The notes under the pieces were generated by a model. It did not search any database. It was not told where the DNA came from and was given only the letters and a program-made list of their open reading frames with translations. The position numbers were made by a program, and so were the translations under genes. This document shows positions 51,903 through 64,000 of a stretch of DNA of 64,000 nucleotides, piece after piece. Positions within the stretch are counted from its first letter, which is position 1. Every line of letters starts with the position of its first letter. The stretch comes from Neocallimastix lanati (nom. inval.) (Eukaryota; Neocallimastigomycota; Neocallimastigomycetes; Neocallimastigales; Neocallimastigaceae): positions 124,001 through 188,000 of the forward strand of contig JACVTC010000090.1 in the NCBI GenBank assembly GCA_016946835.1, written 5' to 3'.

Positions 51903-52835
51903 GAAAATACAGATTGAATAAAATAAAATAAAATAAAATGAAATAAAATAAAATAAAATAAAATAAATAGTAGAAATATAAATATGAAGTACAGATTGAA
52001 TAAAATAAAATAAAATAAAATAAAATAAAATAAATAGTAGAAATATAAATATGAAGTACAGATTGAATAAAATAAAATAAAATAAAATAAAATAAAATAA
52101 AATAAAATAAATAGTAGAAATATAAATATGAAGTACAGATTGAATAAAATAAAATAAAATAAAATAAAATAAAATAAATAGTAGAAATATAAATATGAAG
52201 TACAGATTGAATAAAATAAAATAAAATAAAATAAAATAAAATAAAATAAAATAAATAGTAGAAATATAAATATGAAGTACAGATTGAATTAAATAAAATA
52301 AAATAAAATAAAATAAAATAAAAAGTAGAATATTAAATAAGAAAGTACAGATTGAATAAAATAAAATAAAATAAAATAAAATAAAATAAAATAAATAGTA
52401 GAATATAAATATAAAGTACAGATTGAATAAAATAAAATAAAATAAAATAAAAGTAGAATATTAAAATAAGAAAGTACGGATTGAATAAAATAAAATAAAA
52501 TAAAAAAAATAAAATAAAATAAAATAAAAAGTAGAATATTAAATAAGAAAGTACAGATTGAATAAAATAAAATAAAATAAAATAAATAGTAGAAATATAA
52601 ATATGAAGTACAGATTGAATAAAATAAAATAAAATAAATAGTAGAATATAAATATAAGTATAGATTGAATAAAATAAAATAAAATAAATAGTAGAAACAT
52701 AAATATAAGTACGGATTGAATAAAATAAAATAAAATAAAATAAAATAAAATAAAATAAAATAAAATAAATAGTAGAATATAAATATAAAGTACAGATTGA
52801 ATAAAATAAAATAAAATAAAATAAAATAAAATATA
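51903..52835 (+). repeat. Large minisatellite block inside the MULE
   Basis: About 13 units of GTAGAAATATAAATATGAAG or close variants plus TACAGATTGAAT, each followed by 2-9 AAAAT pentamers. Orientation matches 1-660. Variant units with TATTAAATAAGAAAG occur at 52325, 52447 and 52532, so several sub-lineages are interspersed. Confidence 0.95.
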
Positions 52836-53616
52836 ATAATTATTTTATATATATAAGAATCTTATATATTTTAATTTTTTTTCATTTATTTTTCTAAAAA
52901 AAAAAAATTTAGTTATAATAACGTTTGTCTTTTAATTATTATACTTTATTATAGTAAATAAAAAATTTAAATGAAAAGTAAATAATTTTAATTATTTATA
53001 ATTCATATTTTCATAAACGATATATATATATATATATATATTAATTTAAATGATATAAGAATTAAAAATTAAAACAATAAGAGTTGAATAATTGATCCTA
53101 TTAAAATAATTTATTATTTACATAGTAATATTTATAATGTTTGATCAATATGAATCAATTATTATTATTATATAATAATAACAATTATAATTTTAATAAA
53201 ATAATAAAAATCTTTTATTGAATTTAATATTTTTAATAACATTATTAATTTTGAAAAGTATATTGATATTAATAAAATTTATAATAATATAATATTGATA
53301 TTGATATTAATAAAATTTATAATTATATAATATTGATATTGATATTAATAAAATTTATAATTATATAATATTGATATTAATATTAATAAAATTTTAACTA
53401 GTATCAAATAAATCGATTTTAGTTATAAATTACTTAATAAAAATAACTAAAAGATAATTTCTATTAAGATTATTAAATAAACACAATAGGTAAATAAATA
53501 ATTTTTCTAGCATTTTTTTAAATTAAGATTATTTAATTATTATTTAAACGATTATAAATATAAATTTAAAATAAATAAATTTTTATTTTTCTAGCAATTT
53601 TTTAAATTAAGATTAT
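52836..53616. repeat. AT-rich MULE interior with a 38-bp tandem repeat
   Basis: Non-coding. At 53263-53395 a 38-base unit (TTGATATTAATAAAATTTAT plus AATTATATAATATTGATA) repeats three and a half times with starts at 53263, 53301 and 53339. Confidence 0.8.
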
Positions 53617-55054
53617 TTATTTTAAATTAATATTTATATCGTTTAAATCAATTAAACATTCTTTCCATAATTTAATTAATTCATTTCTGTTGCATTCATT
53701 ATAAAATAAATTTATTTCCTTACTTTTGTAATTTTCAATTAAAATTTTAATTTCATTAGTTGCACTAAATATTTTTTGCTTTTTTTTTCTAATTTCCTTT
53801 AGTTCTCCTTTGATAATCATTATAAGATAAGTTTTCTTCTTCTTTTAATATATATATTAATTTATAAAATAAAGGTTTATTTGGAAATATATTATTTAAG
53901 TAGCTATTATAAGATTCTGATGCATTGTTTGTTAAACGCTCTATATTTTCATAATAATTCCAATTATTAACATTATACTTAAGTAAATAATTTTTATTAA
54001 AATATTCTTAAAATTGTAGAAAATTATTATACTTTTTTTTTTGACAAATTCTTTTTATTATAATATAAAAATCAAATATATAGTTAGGGTTTATAAACGG
54101 TAAGTTCGAAATAGCTTTATAATAAATATATACATCATTATTATTCTTCACTTCATGATAACATAATATATTTTTTTGTTTTTCTAATGATCTTTTATAA
54201 TGCCAAACACAATATTTAATATTTATATTGGGAAAAACTTTTTTTGCGACATTAGATATACCTTGTTCAAAATCACAATGAAAATTAATTGTAGTAATTA
54301 ATGTATTACTCCTAAATTTATTTGGATTTTTTTTTATTTCTTTAAATAATGTTTCATATGTAGATTGTTTTTTATTTTTTAATATAGAAATGGAAGTAGT
54401 GTAAAACATATTAAATTCCCCAACATAAGTTCTTGTTATAAATAACTGATAACTAAATTTCGGTGCTGCATAAAATGTACCGTCCGCAAATATATTTTTA
54501 TGATAATTCGAAAATAAATATGCTTGGAATGGTGATTGAAAGATTATTAGATCAGTATTTTTAAATATCATAAAATTTTCATTTCTTTTCGTTTTATAAT
54601 ATTCTGATTCAATGGGAATATCATCAAAACTTTTTATGTTTGGAGGAAATTGTTTATTTATATTTCTTATTATTTGGGATCTAATTGTACTATATTCGGG
54701 ACATATAAGTCTCATTTCTTGAGAAACGGCATTAAATATATGTTTAGGTTTTATATCCATAGGAATTGAATTTTTCTTAATTTCTTCCTTAATTTTATGC
54801 TTTGCTACCGATATAGACACATCAATTTCTTTTTCGAGATGGTTATGTAAACTTTCATATTTTAAAACCTCCTTTTTATCATTTAAAATAATTAAAGATT
54901 TACATTTATTTAAAGTCTTATATTCAGTGCATCTATAAATTTTTGATTTATCTTTCCTTTGAAATGAAAAATTAAATTTGTGTTTTTTATTAATAATAAT
55001 TTGTTCATTTCCTCGATTTGTTTCACTTATTTCAATTTCTATATTGTCTTCCAT
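53617..55054 (-). pseudogene. FLYWCH/MULE transposase, one stop and one frameshift
   Basis: The transposase would cut and rejoin element ends. From the ATG at 55054: an N-terminal FLYWCH-type zinc finger (residues about 22-70: Cys in YRCTEY and LNKCKSL, then SLHNHLEKE), then the MULE DDE domain with Asp in NIFADGTFYAAP (about 190), Asp in HCDFEQGISN (about 265), and CVWHYKRSLEKQ. A TAA at 54008-54010 ends the main frame at residue 348. The same frame then continues EYFNKNYLLKYNVNNWNYY and ERLTNNASESYNSYL, holding the expected third acidic residue, until a shift near 53820 moves it into the last segment (KIFSATNEIKILIENYK) ending at 53617. Two lesions only, so decay is recent. Its position between matching inverted repeats shows it belongs to this element. 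Confidence 0.87.
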
Positions 55055-55109
55055 TAATAATTAAAATTTTTCAACAAAATATTTTAATAAATATACTTTT
55101 AAATGCTTT

Positions 55110-55146
<37 letters not shown>

Positions 55147-55719
55147 TTAAAATAATAAACCTTTTTTTAATTAATTATATAATTATTTAAATAATTATTT
55201 AATTATTAATTATTTATTATTTCTTTATTTACTATTTTATTTATTTATTTTTATTTTTATTTTTTATTTTATTTTATTTTTTTTTATTTTTTAATGCTTA
55301 AAAAATAAATTTTTATTTATTTTTATTTTATTTTTTAATGTTTAAAAAAGAAGTTTTCTTATTTCTTATTTTTTTTTTTTTTTTTTTTTTTTTTAAGCAT
55401 TAAAAAATAAAATGTTAATTTATTTTTATTTTATTTTTCAATGTTTAAAAAAAAAGTTTTCTTATTTCTTATTTTTTTTTTTTTTTTTTTTTTTTTTAAG
55501 CATTAAAAAATAAAATGTTAATTTATTTTAAAAATAAAATGTTAATTTATTTTAATTTTATTTTTCAATGTTAAATAGAAATACCTAACCTAATTATTAT
55601 TTATTGAAGTGTTGTATTTCGCCAAAAGTTGAATTTCGTCCAGTTGAATTTCGCCAAATTCTTGGTGGCTTATAAATTTTCGTCATAAAATATCACCACA
55701 TTTATTATTCACGCCATAT

Positions 55720-55905
55720 TGTGAATATATGGCTTTTTAAAAAATGTAGAAAAAAGCCACAAATTTATGATACAATTAGATATACGCCCCACGTAAGATT
55801 ACGTGTTTGAAAATTTTTGAGAATTGTAATTTTATTTATTTAATTAATTAATTATTATTCATTAAATTTTTAATAAAATTAAGTGGCTTAAAATTAAAAT
55901 TATTT
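55720..55905. repeat. Subterminal palindromes of the MULE
   Basis: GCCATAT...ATATGGC (near 55720-55740), CACGTAA-GA-TTACGTG (55790-55805) and GGCTTAAA...TTTTAAGCC (near 55885-55910) are short inverted repeats close to the right end. Just inside, near 55620-55665, GTTGAATTTCG occurs twice. Such motifs could be transposase-binding sites; that role is inferred. Confidence 0.55.
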
Positions 55906-55911
55906 AAGCCA

Positions 55912-55963
55912 TACAACAAAATACAAATTTATGTAATAAAAATTTTCGAAATGCACACTCCCC
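55912..55963 (-). repeat. Right terminal inverted repeat of the MULE
   Basis: Read inward on the minus strand it starts GGGGAGTGTGCATTTCG, with six mismatches to the left repeat in the first ten bases (a one-base slip of a GT run) and 42 identical bases after that. Confidence 0.92.
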
Positions 55964-55971
55964 ATGTAATC

Positions 55972-56362
55972 TCATAAATTTTAAAAATCAAGTAATTACT
56001 CATATTAAAATAAATAAACTTTAATCAATAAAATATTTTATAAACAAAATAAATAAAATTATATTATATTAATAAATTTCATAAATAATTTATAAAACTT
56101 CTCCCAGTAAGAGACTGAACTAAGGCGTACTTTATCAATACCAATAAAATTTATAATAATAATCATATATTTTATAATAGATAACTGAATATTTTAAAAA
56201 AAAATGATGTTGTCAAAATTTTTAATTTATTAGTTTAGCAAAAAGTAATATTAAATAAAATTTTAATTCCTTTTAACAATTTTAACAAATTAAAAATTAT
56301 TTGTATGGATTTAATGATGATTAAAAATTAATAAATATTTTAAAATTCTTATGTAACAATAA

Positions 56363-56398
<36 letters not shown>

Positions 56399-57318
56399 AG
56401 GGTTAATATAAATGAATGCAATAAGTAAATAAAAGTTTTATTTGATTCTAAGAAAATTTAAATTTTTTTTATATTTGTTATTTCAATAGATTATATATCG
56501 TAAAGCATGAAATTGTTACAAAATTATAATACTTCATTTTTTAATTATATTTTAGTGTTTATGTAATTTTTACTCTAATTTTATATTTTACTTAATTATA
56601 TATTATAAAAAATACTATACTTATATAAATAAAATATAAAGTAAAATATTAATAAAATATATTAATATAAATAAAATATAAAGTAAAATATTAATAAAAT
56701 ATTTTAATATAATGTATAATTTATATTATTTTTATTAATATTTACTACTATGTAATAATCATACGGACAAAAGGATTAATATACTTTCATTGAAATTTTA
56801 TTAGCATCTTTTTGTTTTAATCATAAAAGTTTTTTTAATAATAATTTAATATATTATTAATTAATTTGAAATATATTTTTAAGGACACAAATAAATCATT
56901 ACTTTATTATTTATTAATTTAAAATAGTTGAAAATATATTTTAAAGACACAAATAATTTAATATATTATTATTTATTAGTATAACAAGACACAAATTATT
57001 TAATAAAATAAAATTTTTTTTAAATATAAAAAGAAAAAATATTATCTTAAAATATATAATAATTTCAAAAAAAAAAAAAAAAAAAAATAATAATAATAAT
57101 AAAAATAATAATAATTATAATAAAAATTAAAGCATATATAATTAAAAAATAAAAAAGTGTATGTCTAATCTTAAAATAAATTAAAAAAAAAAAAATATAT
57201 ATAAAATTAAAATATAATAGAATAAAAAAAATTTAAAATTTTGATAAAGATATTAAAGGTAATAAATAAAATAATAAAGAAAAATAGTATTTTAGATATT
57301 AATTAATAAATACTGTAA
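55972..57318. other. Rest of copia LTR, then AT-rich 5' flank of the secreted-protein gene
   Basis: About 300 bases after the MULE probably complete the copia LTR (see 51381). Beyond about 56290 the sequence is A/T-simple, with A runs at 56365-56392 and 57067-57086 and a partly repeated ATAAAATATAAAGTAAAATATTAAT at 56620-56700. No gene. Confidence 0.5.
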
Positions 57319-58194
57319 ATGTTCGGAAAAAATTGTTTCTTCACAAAATTGGTTATTTTATTATGTCTTTTATCTCTTATTCATGGAAGAAAATGCTTTG
57401 TTAAGCTAGAAAAAAAAAAAAAAGAGATTAATAATAAAATTGAAACCATCAATTCTCAATCTATTGAAACAGTAATCAGTACTATTGAGATATCTTCTAG
57501 TACTCCTATTCCAACGGAAACTGAATCAACTATTTTTACTTCTACTACTGAAAATGATGAACCTTCTATAATTTCTTCACCAAAACCTACTGAAACAATA
57601 GATGAAAATGATGAACCTAGTATAACTTCTTCACCAAAACCTACTGAAACAATAGATGAAAATGATGAACCTAGTATAACTTCTTCACCAAAACCTACTG
57701 AAACAATAAATGAAGATGAAGATGAAGACCTAAATGAATATGAACTTAAAATAAAACTTGATAATACTGAAGAATTCAAAAATACATTAAATGACCTTAA
57801 AAATAAATATCCTGAATATTTCAAAAACTATAAAAACCTTTCTGATTATGTATGCGACGATCAATGTTTTTTAAATAAATTAGCTCTTGTTAAATTAGCA
57901 AATGATATCAAATCTTTTATTGATGAATATAAATACTTATTGAATGAATGGCAACTTTATAAATATGAAAGAATTAATTTTCTAGTATCCCATGATGGTT
58001 TACCTCTTGATGAAGCTTGTTATTATAGTGTTCCAGTTCAACCTTTTAACTATGATAAAAATTTTGATGGATTTTTCTTTATTTTTGCATATAGTAATGA
58101 TGAAATTATGAAAAAAGTTCAAAAACAGTTTGCAAAAAATATTGAATCATGTACAAAAGTAGAAAAAATTGAAATGGAAGGTATTGAATTTTAA
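57319..58194 (+). CDS. Secreted protein with Ser/Thr/Pro-rich tandem repeats, unknown
   Basis: A 291-residue single-exon ORF from the ATG at 57319 to a TAA. Residues 1-23 (MFGKNCFFTKLVILLCLLSL then IHG) form a signal peptide: charged start, long hydrophobic core, small residue at the likely cut. A lysine run follows. Residues about 50-135 are Ser/Thr/Pro-rich and probably O-glycosylated. They include three near-identical 18-residue repeats ENDEPSITSSPKPTETID. Residues 140-291 look like a folded domain with four cysteines (CDDQC near 183-187, EACYY near 234, ESCTKV near 276) that could make two disulfides. No membrane anchor or GPI tail is seen, so it is probably released or wall-associated. 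No dockerin or catalytic domain is recognisable. Function unknown. Confidence 0.85.
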   Translation: MFGKNCFFTKLVILLCLLSLIHGRKCFVKLEKKKKEINNKIETINSQSIETVISTIEISSSTPIPTETESTIFTSTTENDEPSIISSPKPTETIDENDEPSITSSPKPTETIDENDEPSITSSPKPTETINEDEDEDLNEYELKIKLDNTEEFKNTLNDLKNKYPEYFKNYKNLSDYVCDDQCFLNKLALVKLANDIKSFIDEYKYLLNEWQLYKYERINFLVSHDGLPLDEACYYSVPVQPFNYDKNFDGFFFIFAYSNDEIMKKVQKQFAKNIESCTKVEKIEMEGIEF

Positions 58195-58932
58195 TAGTCT
58201 GAATTAAATAGAAAAATAAATATATATATATAAATAAAAAATATTTGATTATATTCTTTTTAAAGCATGAAATAAAATATTTATTTTGAGTTTTATTTTC
58301 TGTTTAAAAATATAATTATTAAATAATATATATATATATATATTAATTCTATTGATTTTTTTTTAACAATTCAATATTGACAAAATATTTAGTCATTCTA
58401 ATTATTATTTTTGTTTGAAATTTTAATATTTCAAATAAATATTATTTAAGCAATAATAAATTAAATAATTACAGATATTTATTATATACATACTAATTTA
58501 TTAACAATAAATTTACATAATTAGATATTACAAAAATTCTAAATTTCACATCAAATTATAGTATATTTATTTTTTTTAAAAAAATATTTTTAGTATGTAT
58601 CTAAAAATTAAATAATCCATTTATGATAAATGTTTTATTATTTGTTCTTAAATAATATTATATCTTATTTTCAGTAAAGTAATTATCGAAAATAAGTAAA
58701 AAAGATTATAAATCAATAAAAATAATTATTAATTAATGAAAAATTAAAAAAAAAAAAAATTACTTAATAATAAATTTTAAAGAATAATCATAAAATAAGT
58801 TTATATTTTAATAAATAAACTAATATTTATTAAGAAAGTCAAATATACAAAACGTAATTATATTTTAAATGAAATGAATTGTATAATCAATTTTTTTATT
58901 TTTTTTTTTTTTTTTTTTTTTTTTTTGAATAT

Positions 58933-58967
<35 letters not shown>

Positions 58968-59129
58968 TGATATATGTTATTTATTAATTTAATATAATAA
59001 TACATAAGTATTATGGTTAACAAGAAGAGAAGTAGAAAGTACATTAGGGAATATATATTAAATATATACATTTATTACTTAGCAATCAATTTAGATAATT
59101 TGTGTAACTTTTATATAAGTAACATAAAT
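58195..59129. other. AT-rich 3' flank, no gene seen
   Basis: A/T-simple sequence with a T run at 58901-58926 next to an (AAT)n run at 58937-58966. The Leu-rich minus-strand ORF here is an artefact of these repeats. Confidence 0.6.
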
Positions 59130-59495
59130 TTTTTTTACCTTACTTCCAGAGCAGAAGCTCGTTACTTAAACATGCTATCTGATGAATTTTCTATTAATTG
59201 AGGGGCTAGACAAGGTTGTCCACTATCTCCTATATTATTTAATTTGTTTATAAATGATATTTTAGATAATTATGATACATATGGTGTGAATCTTGGAAAT
59301 AAAAAAAAAGTTTTTTGGTCTCTTTGTTGAGAATATTGTGTTAATTACACCAACTGTAACTAAAATGAAAGCTCTCCTTTGTCATGTATTTAACAGGACC
59401 AATAAAATTGAAATGTCCTTCAGTATAAATAAATGTACTACCATGGTTAATAAGCCTTTAAATTTTTTAAAATATCATAGCTGTAAAGATCCATT
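59130..59495 (+). pseudogene. LINE reverse transcriptase fragment with destroyed active site
   Basis: Reads SRAEARYLNMLSDEFSIN, stop, GARQGCPLSPILFNLFINDIL, then after a shift FGLFVENIVLITPT and EMSFSINKCTTMVNKPLNF. This lines up with the minus-strand LINE at 63.4-63.2 kb (GVRQGCPLSPILFNLFINDI, GLFADDVVLIAPS). Both catalytic Asp residues of FADD are changed (FVEN). Only about 120 residues of the palm region survive. The A tract at 59714-59745 may be its tail, but the rest of the element is missing. Confidence 0.85.
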
Positions 59496-59710
59496 GAGTG
59501 TTTTTATATCTTGTAAATTTGTTTCATTTTCGTTTTTCAATCCGGGATCTTCAATTTTATTATCAGTAAAATTTATACTATTGACAGGAATATTATTATG
59601 TAAGAAAATTTTCTGAGAATTATTATTATTTTTTATTAATATTTCCTTTTAAAATTGTATTATATTTTAAATTATTAATTTTATTATTGGTAATTTTGTT
59701 ATTATTTTTT

Positions 59711-59749
<39 letters not shown>

Positions 59750-59966
59750 AATTCCTTTCAAATTGTCAATTTCATTTAAATTTCTTCATTTTAATAAATT
59801 TCATTTAAATAATTTTTTCTGACTTCATTATTTTCTTCTGATAAGTTAATGTCTTCTTCATTTATATTGTTATTTTCAATAAAATTATTATTTTCCATTA
59901 ATTTTTCATTTACTGTAGTATTTTCATTTAAGTTGTTATTGTTAATACTATTATTTTCTTGTTCAT
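59496..59966. other. A/T-rich DNA with Asn/Glu-rich minus-strand remnants
   Basis: On the minus strand, 59820-59960 reads NNSINNNNLNENTTVNEKLM and NINEEDINLSEENNEV; 59510-59600 reads DPGLKNENETNLQDIKTLNG. These may be ORF1-like or linker remains of a LINE. A 32-base A tract lies at 59714-59745. No frame is open for long. Confidence 0.35.
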
Positions 59967-61080
59967 CTAAACAATAATAGATTTTAAATTCAGTGATTCA
60001 ATGAAAAGTATTCCAAGATTCGTATATTGATTAGTTTTCGGTAGATGGTTCTTGCCAAGTTTAAATGTGGGGTTTTCATAATGTCTTGAAGGTATAAAGT
60101 TCTTTGGTTTAACACCAAGTGTAGCACATTTGCTGATTACAAAGGTCATTTCATTTTTAATACCCCCAATCATGAGCTTTATTTAAAAGGTTTTTAATAG
60201 AGGATTTTTGAAGTGGGCCAACAAAACAATGTCATCAACAAATAAGTCACCATTTCACCTTTTTTTTTTTTTTTTTTAGTAATTAAGTAATCACATCATA
60301 TTTCTTGCATTTATCAAATATGTCATTGATTGATAAATATATTAAATAAAGTAAGTGATAAAAGTTATCCTTGGCGAACATCACGATACATTGGAAATTC
60401 TTTTTGAAAGTTTACCATTAATTTTAAAATTTGCACAATTTTTTAAAGTAAGGTATTGATTAATAATGAACTGAAGGCATTTACCACGAACACCAATATT
60501 ATTAAGTTTTGTTAAGTATATTATGAATTGGAACTGAATTCATAAATGTTTTTGAGGTCAAGAAAAGTAAGAAAGGTAAATTGAACATTAAATTTTCTTT
60601 TTTTTTTTTTTTTTTTTTTTGGCAAATTTCATGAATTGAGACAAATAAACTAATACATACTTTTTTATTTCTAAAACCAAACTCTTCTGGTCTGATAATT
60701 CCATAAGAAAAGGCATCATCTGAAATTCTTTTAGTTAAAATTTTTAATAGAATCTTTATTCCTACATTGATAAGTGAAATACTATGGAAATTATTACAAT
60801 CTGAAAGATCCCCTTACTTAGGAATGGAAACAATAGATGCAGAATACCATTCATGAAGTCTGCATCACAACCATAAATTTTATTAAATCATAAAAATAGA
60901 CATTTTGCACATATGAAATAAAATTAACTTCTTGATTAGGATCATTATGAGAAGTAGTGTTTTGAAAAATACTTTTAAAAATTCTGTTGTCTTAGTATTT
61001 GGACCAGGTGCTTTGTTATTTTTTATTGAAAGAACAGTAGAGTGTATTTCTGACATTGAAAACTGGTTTATTAATGTCCT
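59967..61080 (-). pseudogene. Decayed LINE reverse transcriptase
   Basis: On the minus strand from 61080: FSMSEIHSTVLSIKNNKAPG (the start of LINE reverse transcriptase), HEWYSASIVSIPK, DLSDCNNFHSISLINVGIKI, LLKILTKRISDDAFSYGI, RPEEFGFRNKK, then decayed versions of QGCPLSP (VRQG, stop, LLSLTLFNIFIN) and of the catalytic loop (GEMVTYLLMTLFCW for the usual GLFADDxVLL). It ends with NEMTFVISKCATLGVKPKNF, matching NEMTFGIEKCATMVI of the next LINE. T runs (60259-60277, 60599-60620) interrupt it. Many stops and shifts, so this copy is older than the one at 61.5-63.7 kb. Confidence 0.85.
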
Positions 61081-61272
61081 AATATATATAATTTAAAGAT
61101 TTAAATATTTAAAAAATTTAAAGATTTTTTTCTTTTTTTTATTTTATTTTTTACAATCAAAAATTTTTTTAAAATAAAAAAAAAAAAAAAAAATATTAAA
61201 AATCTAAACAAATTTTAATGATTGTGAATGTAATAAATAAATATAAAAGTTGAAAATAAATAAAATAATTAT

Positions 61273-63690
<2,418 letters not shown>

Positions 63691-63836
63691 AATAATAATA
63701 ATAATAATAATAATTTTATAATTAAACAAAAAAAAAAAAGGAAATATTATGATTAATTAAAAAAAAAAAAAAAAAATACTAATAAATAAAAAAAGTATGT
63801 ATATAATATTAAAATAGAAAAAAAAAAAAAAAAAAA

Positions 63837-63873
<37 letters not shown>

Positions 63874-64000
63874 CTCAATCTTTGTATATATATTATTTTA
63901 TTTTTTAAGAAATTCTTTATTTAATAAATAATTAAAATTTAAAAGATATTAAAAATGATATAGAAAATGATATTGATAACTTATATGGATATAAATAAAT
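63691..64000. other. AT-rich DNA with long A runs
   Basis: AAT triplets at 63690-63714, then A runs at 63760-63775, 63819-63839 and 63842-63870. No gene. Confidence 0.7.

Larger units (their letters stand above)
51576..55963 (-). mobile_element. Mutator-like element (MULE) with TIRs and 8-bp target duplication
   Basis: The element is 4,388 bases. Terminal inverted repeats of 52 bases (51576-51627 and 55912-55963) share 42 identical inner bases and a GGGG start. ATGTAATC stands directly outside each end (51568-51575 and 55964-55971), an 8-base target duplication; MULEs give 8-11. It carries a broken transposase gene (53617-55054, minus), a minisatellite block (51903-52835) and subterminal palindromes at 55720-55905. 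It lies inside the 3' LTR of the copia element, so it is younger than that copy. With a broken transposase it could move only if another copy supplied the enzyme. Confidence 0.88.

Overview
The window looks like a scaffold piece from an extremely AT-rich eukaryote, most plausibly an anaerobic gut fungus (Neocallimastigomycota). This is inferred from four things: very AT-rich intergenic DNA full of poly(A/T) and (AAT)n tracts; short AT-rich GT..AG introns; Asn/Ser/Glu low-complexity proteins; and many decayed retroelements between widely spaced genes. Dictyostelium-like protists share some of these traits, but the long gene-poor gaps fit a gut fungus better. No rRNA, tRNA or CRISPR was recognised.

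Layout. 1-2.4 kb: minisatellite, (AAT)n and two related tiny ORFs of unknown nature. 3.7-10.3 kb (minus): a six-exon RasGEF gene of 1,855 codons whose exons join in frame. 16.2-17.6 kb (minus): a four-exon, four-EF-hand calcium-binding protein. 18.5-21.1 kb: a decayed LINE-like element with poly(A) end, flanked by long diverged direct repeats. 27.2-28.6 kb (plus): an intact single-exon ammonium transporter. 29.8-34.1 kb: fragments of LINE endonuclease, a copia protease region and an unknown pseudogene. 39.1-39.4 kb: a small hypothetical gene. 40.2-42.7 kb: minisatellite and a Ty3/gypsy pol relic. 43.7-44.9 kb: a broken acidic Ser-Asp-rich gene. 57.3-58.2 kb: a secreted repeat-containing protein. 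59.1-63.7 kb: three LINE relics, the last a 5'-truncated copy sitting in an (AAT)n tract.

The most informative region is 47.2-56 kb, a nest of transposons. A Ty1/copia pol is split inside RNase H by a 770-bp insert with TG..CA ends and a 5-bp duplication (TAGAA). Its 3' LTR is then split by a 4.4-kb Mutator-like element with 52-bp terminal inverted repeats and an 8-bp duplication (ATGTAATC). That element carries a decayed FLYWCH/MULE transposase gene and a large block of a minisatellite that also occurs, in both orientations, at three other places in the window.

The host genes do not form a pathway or cluster. Ras activation, calcium sensing, ammonium uptake and a secreted protein are simply neighbours among repeats. 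I found no convincing new multi-gene system; the most novel points are the transposon nest, the dispersed minisatellite and the EF-hand intron pattern.
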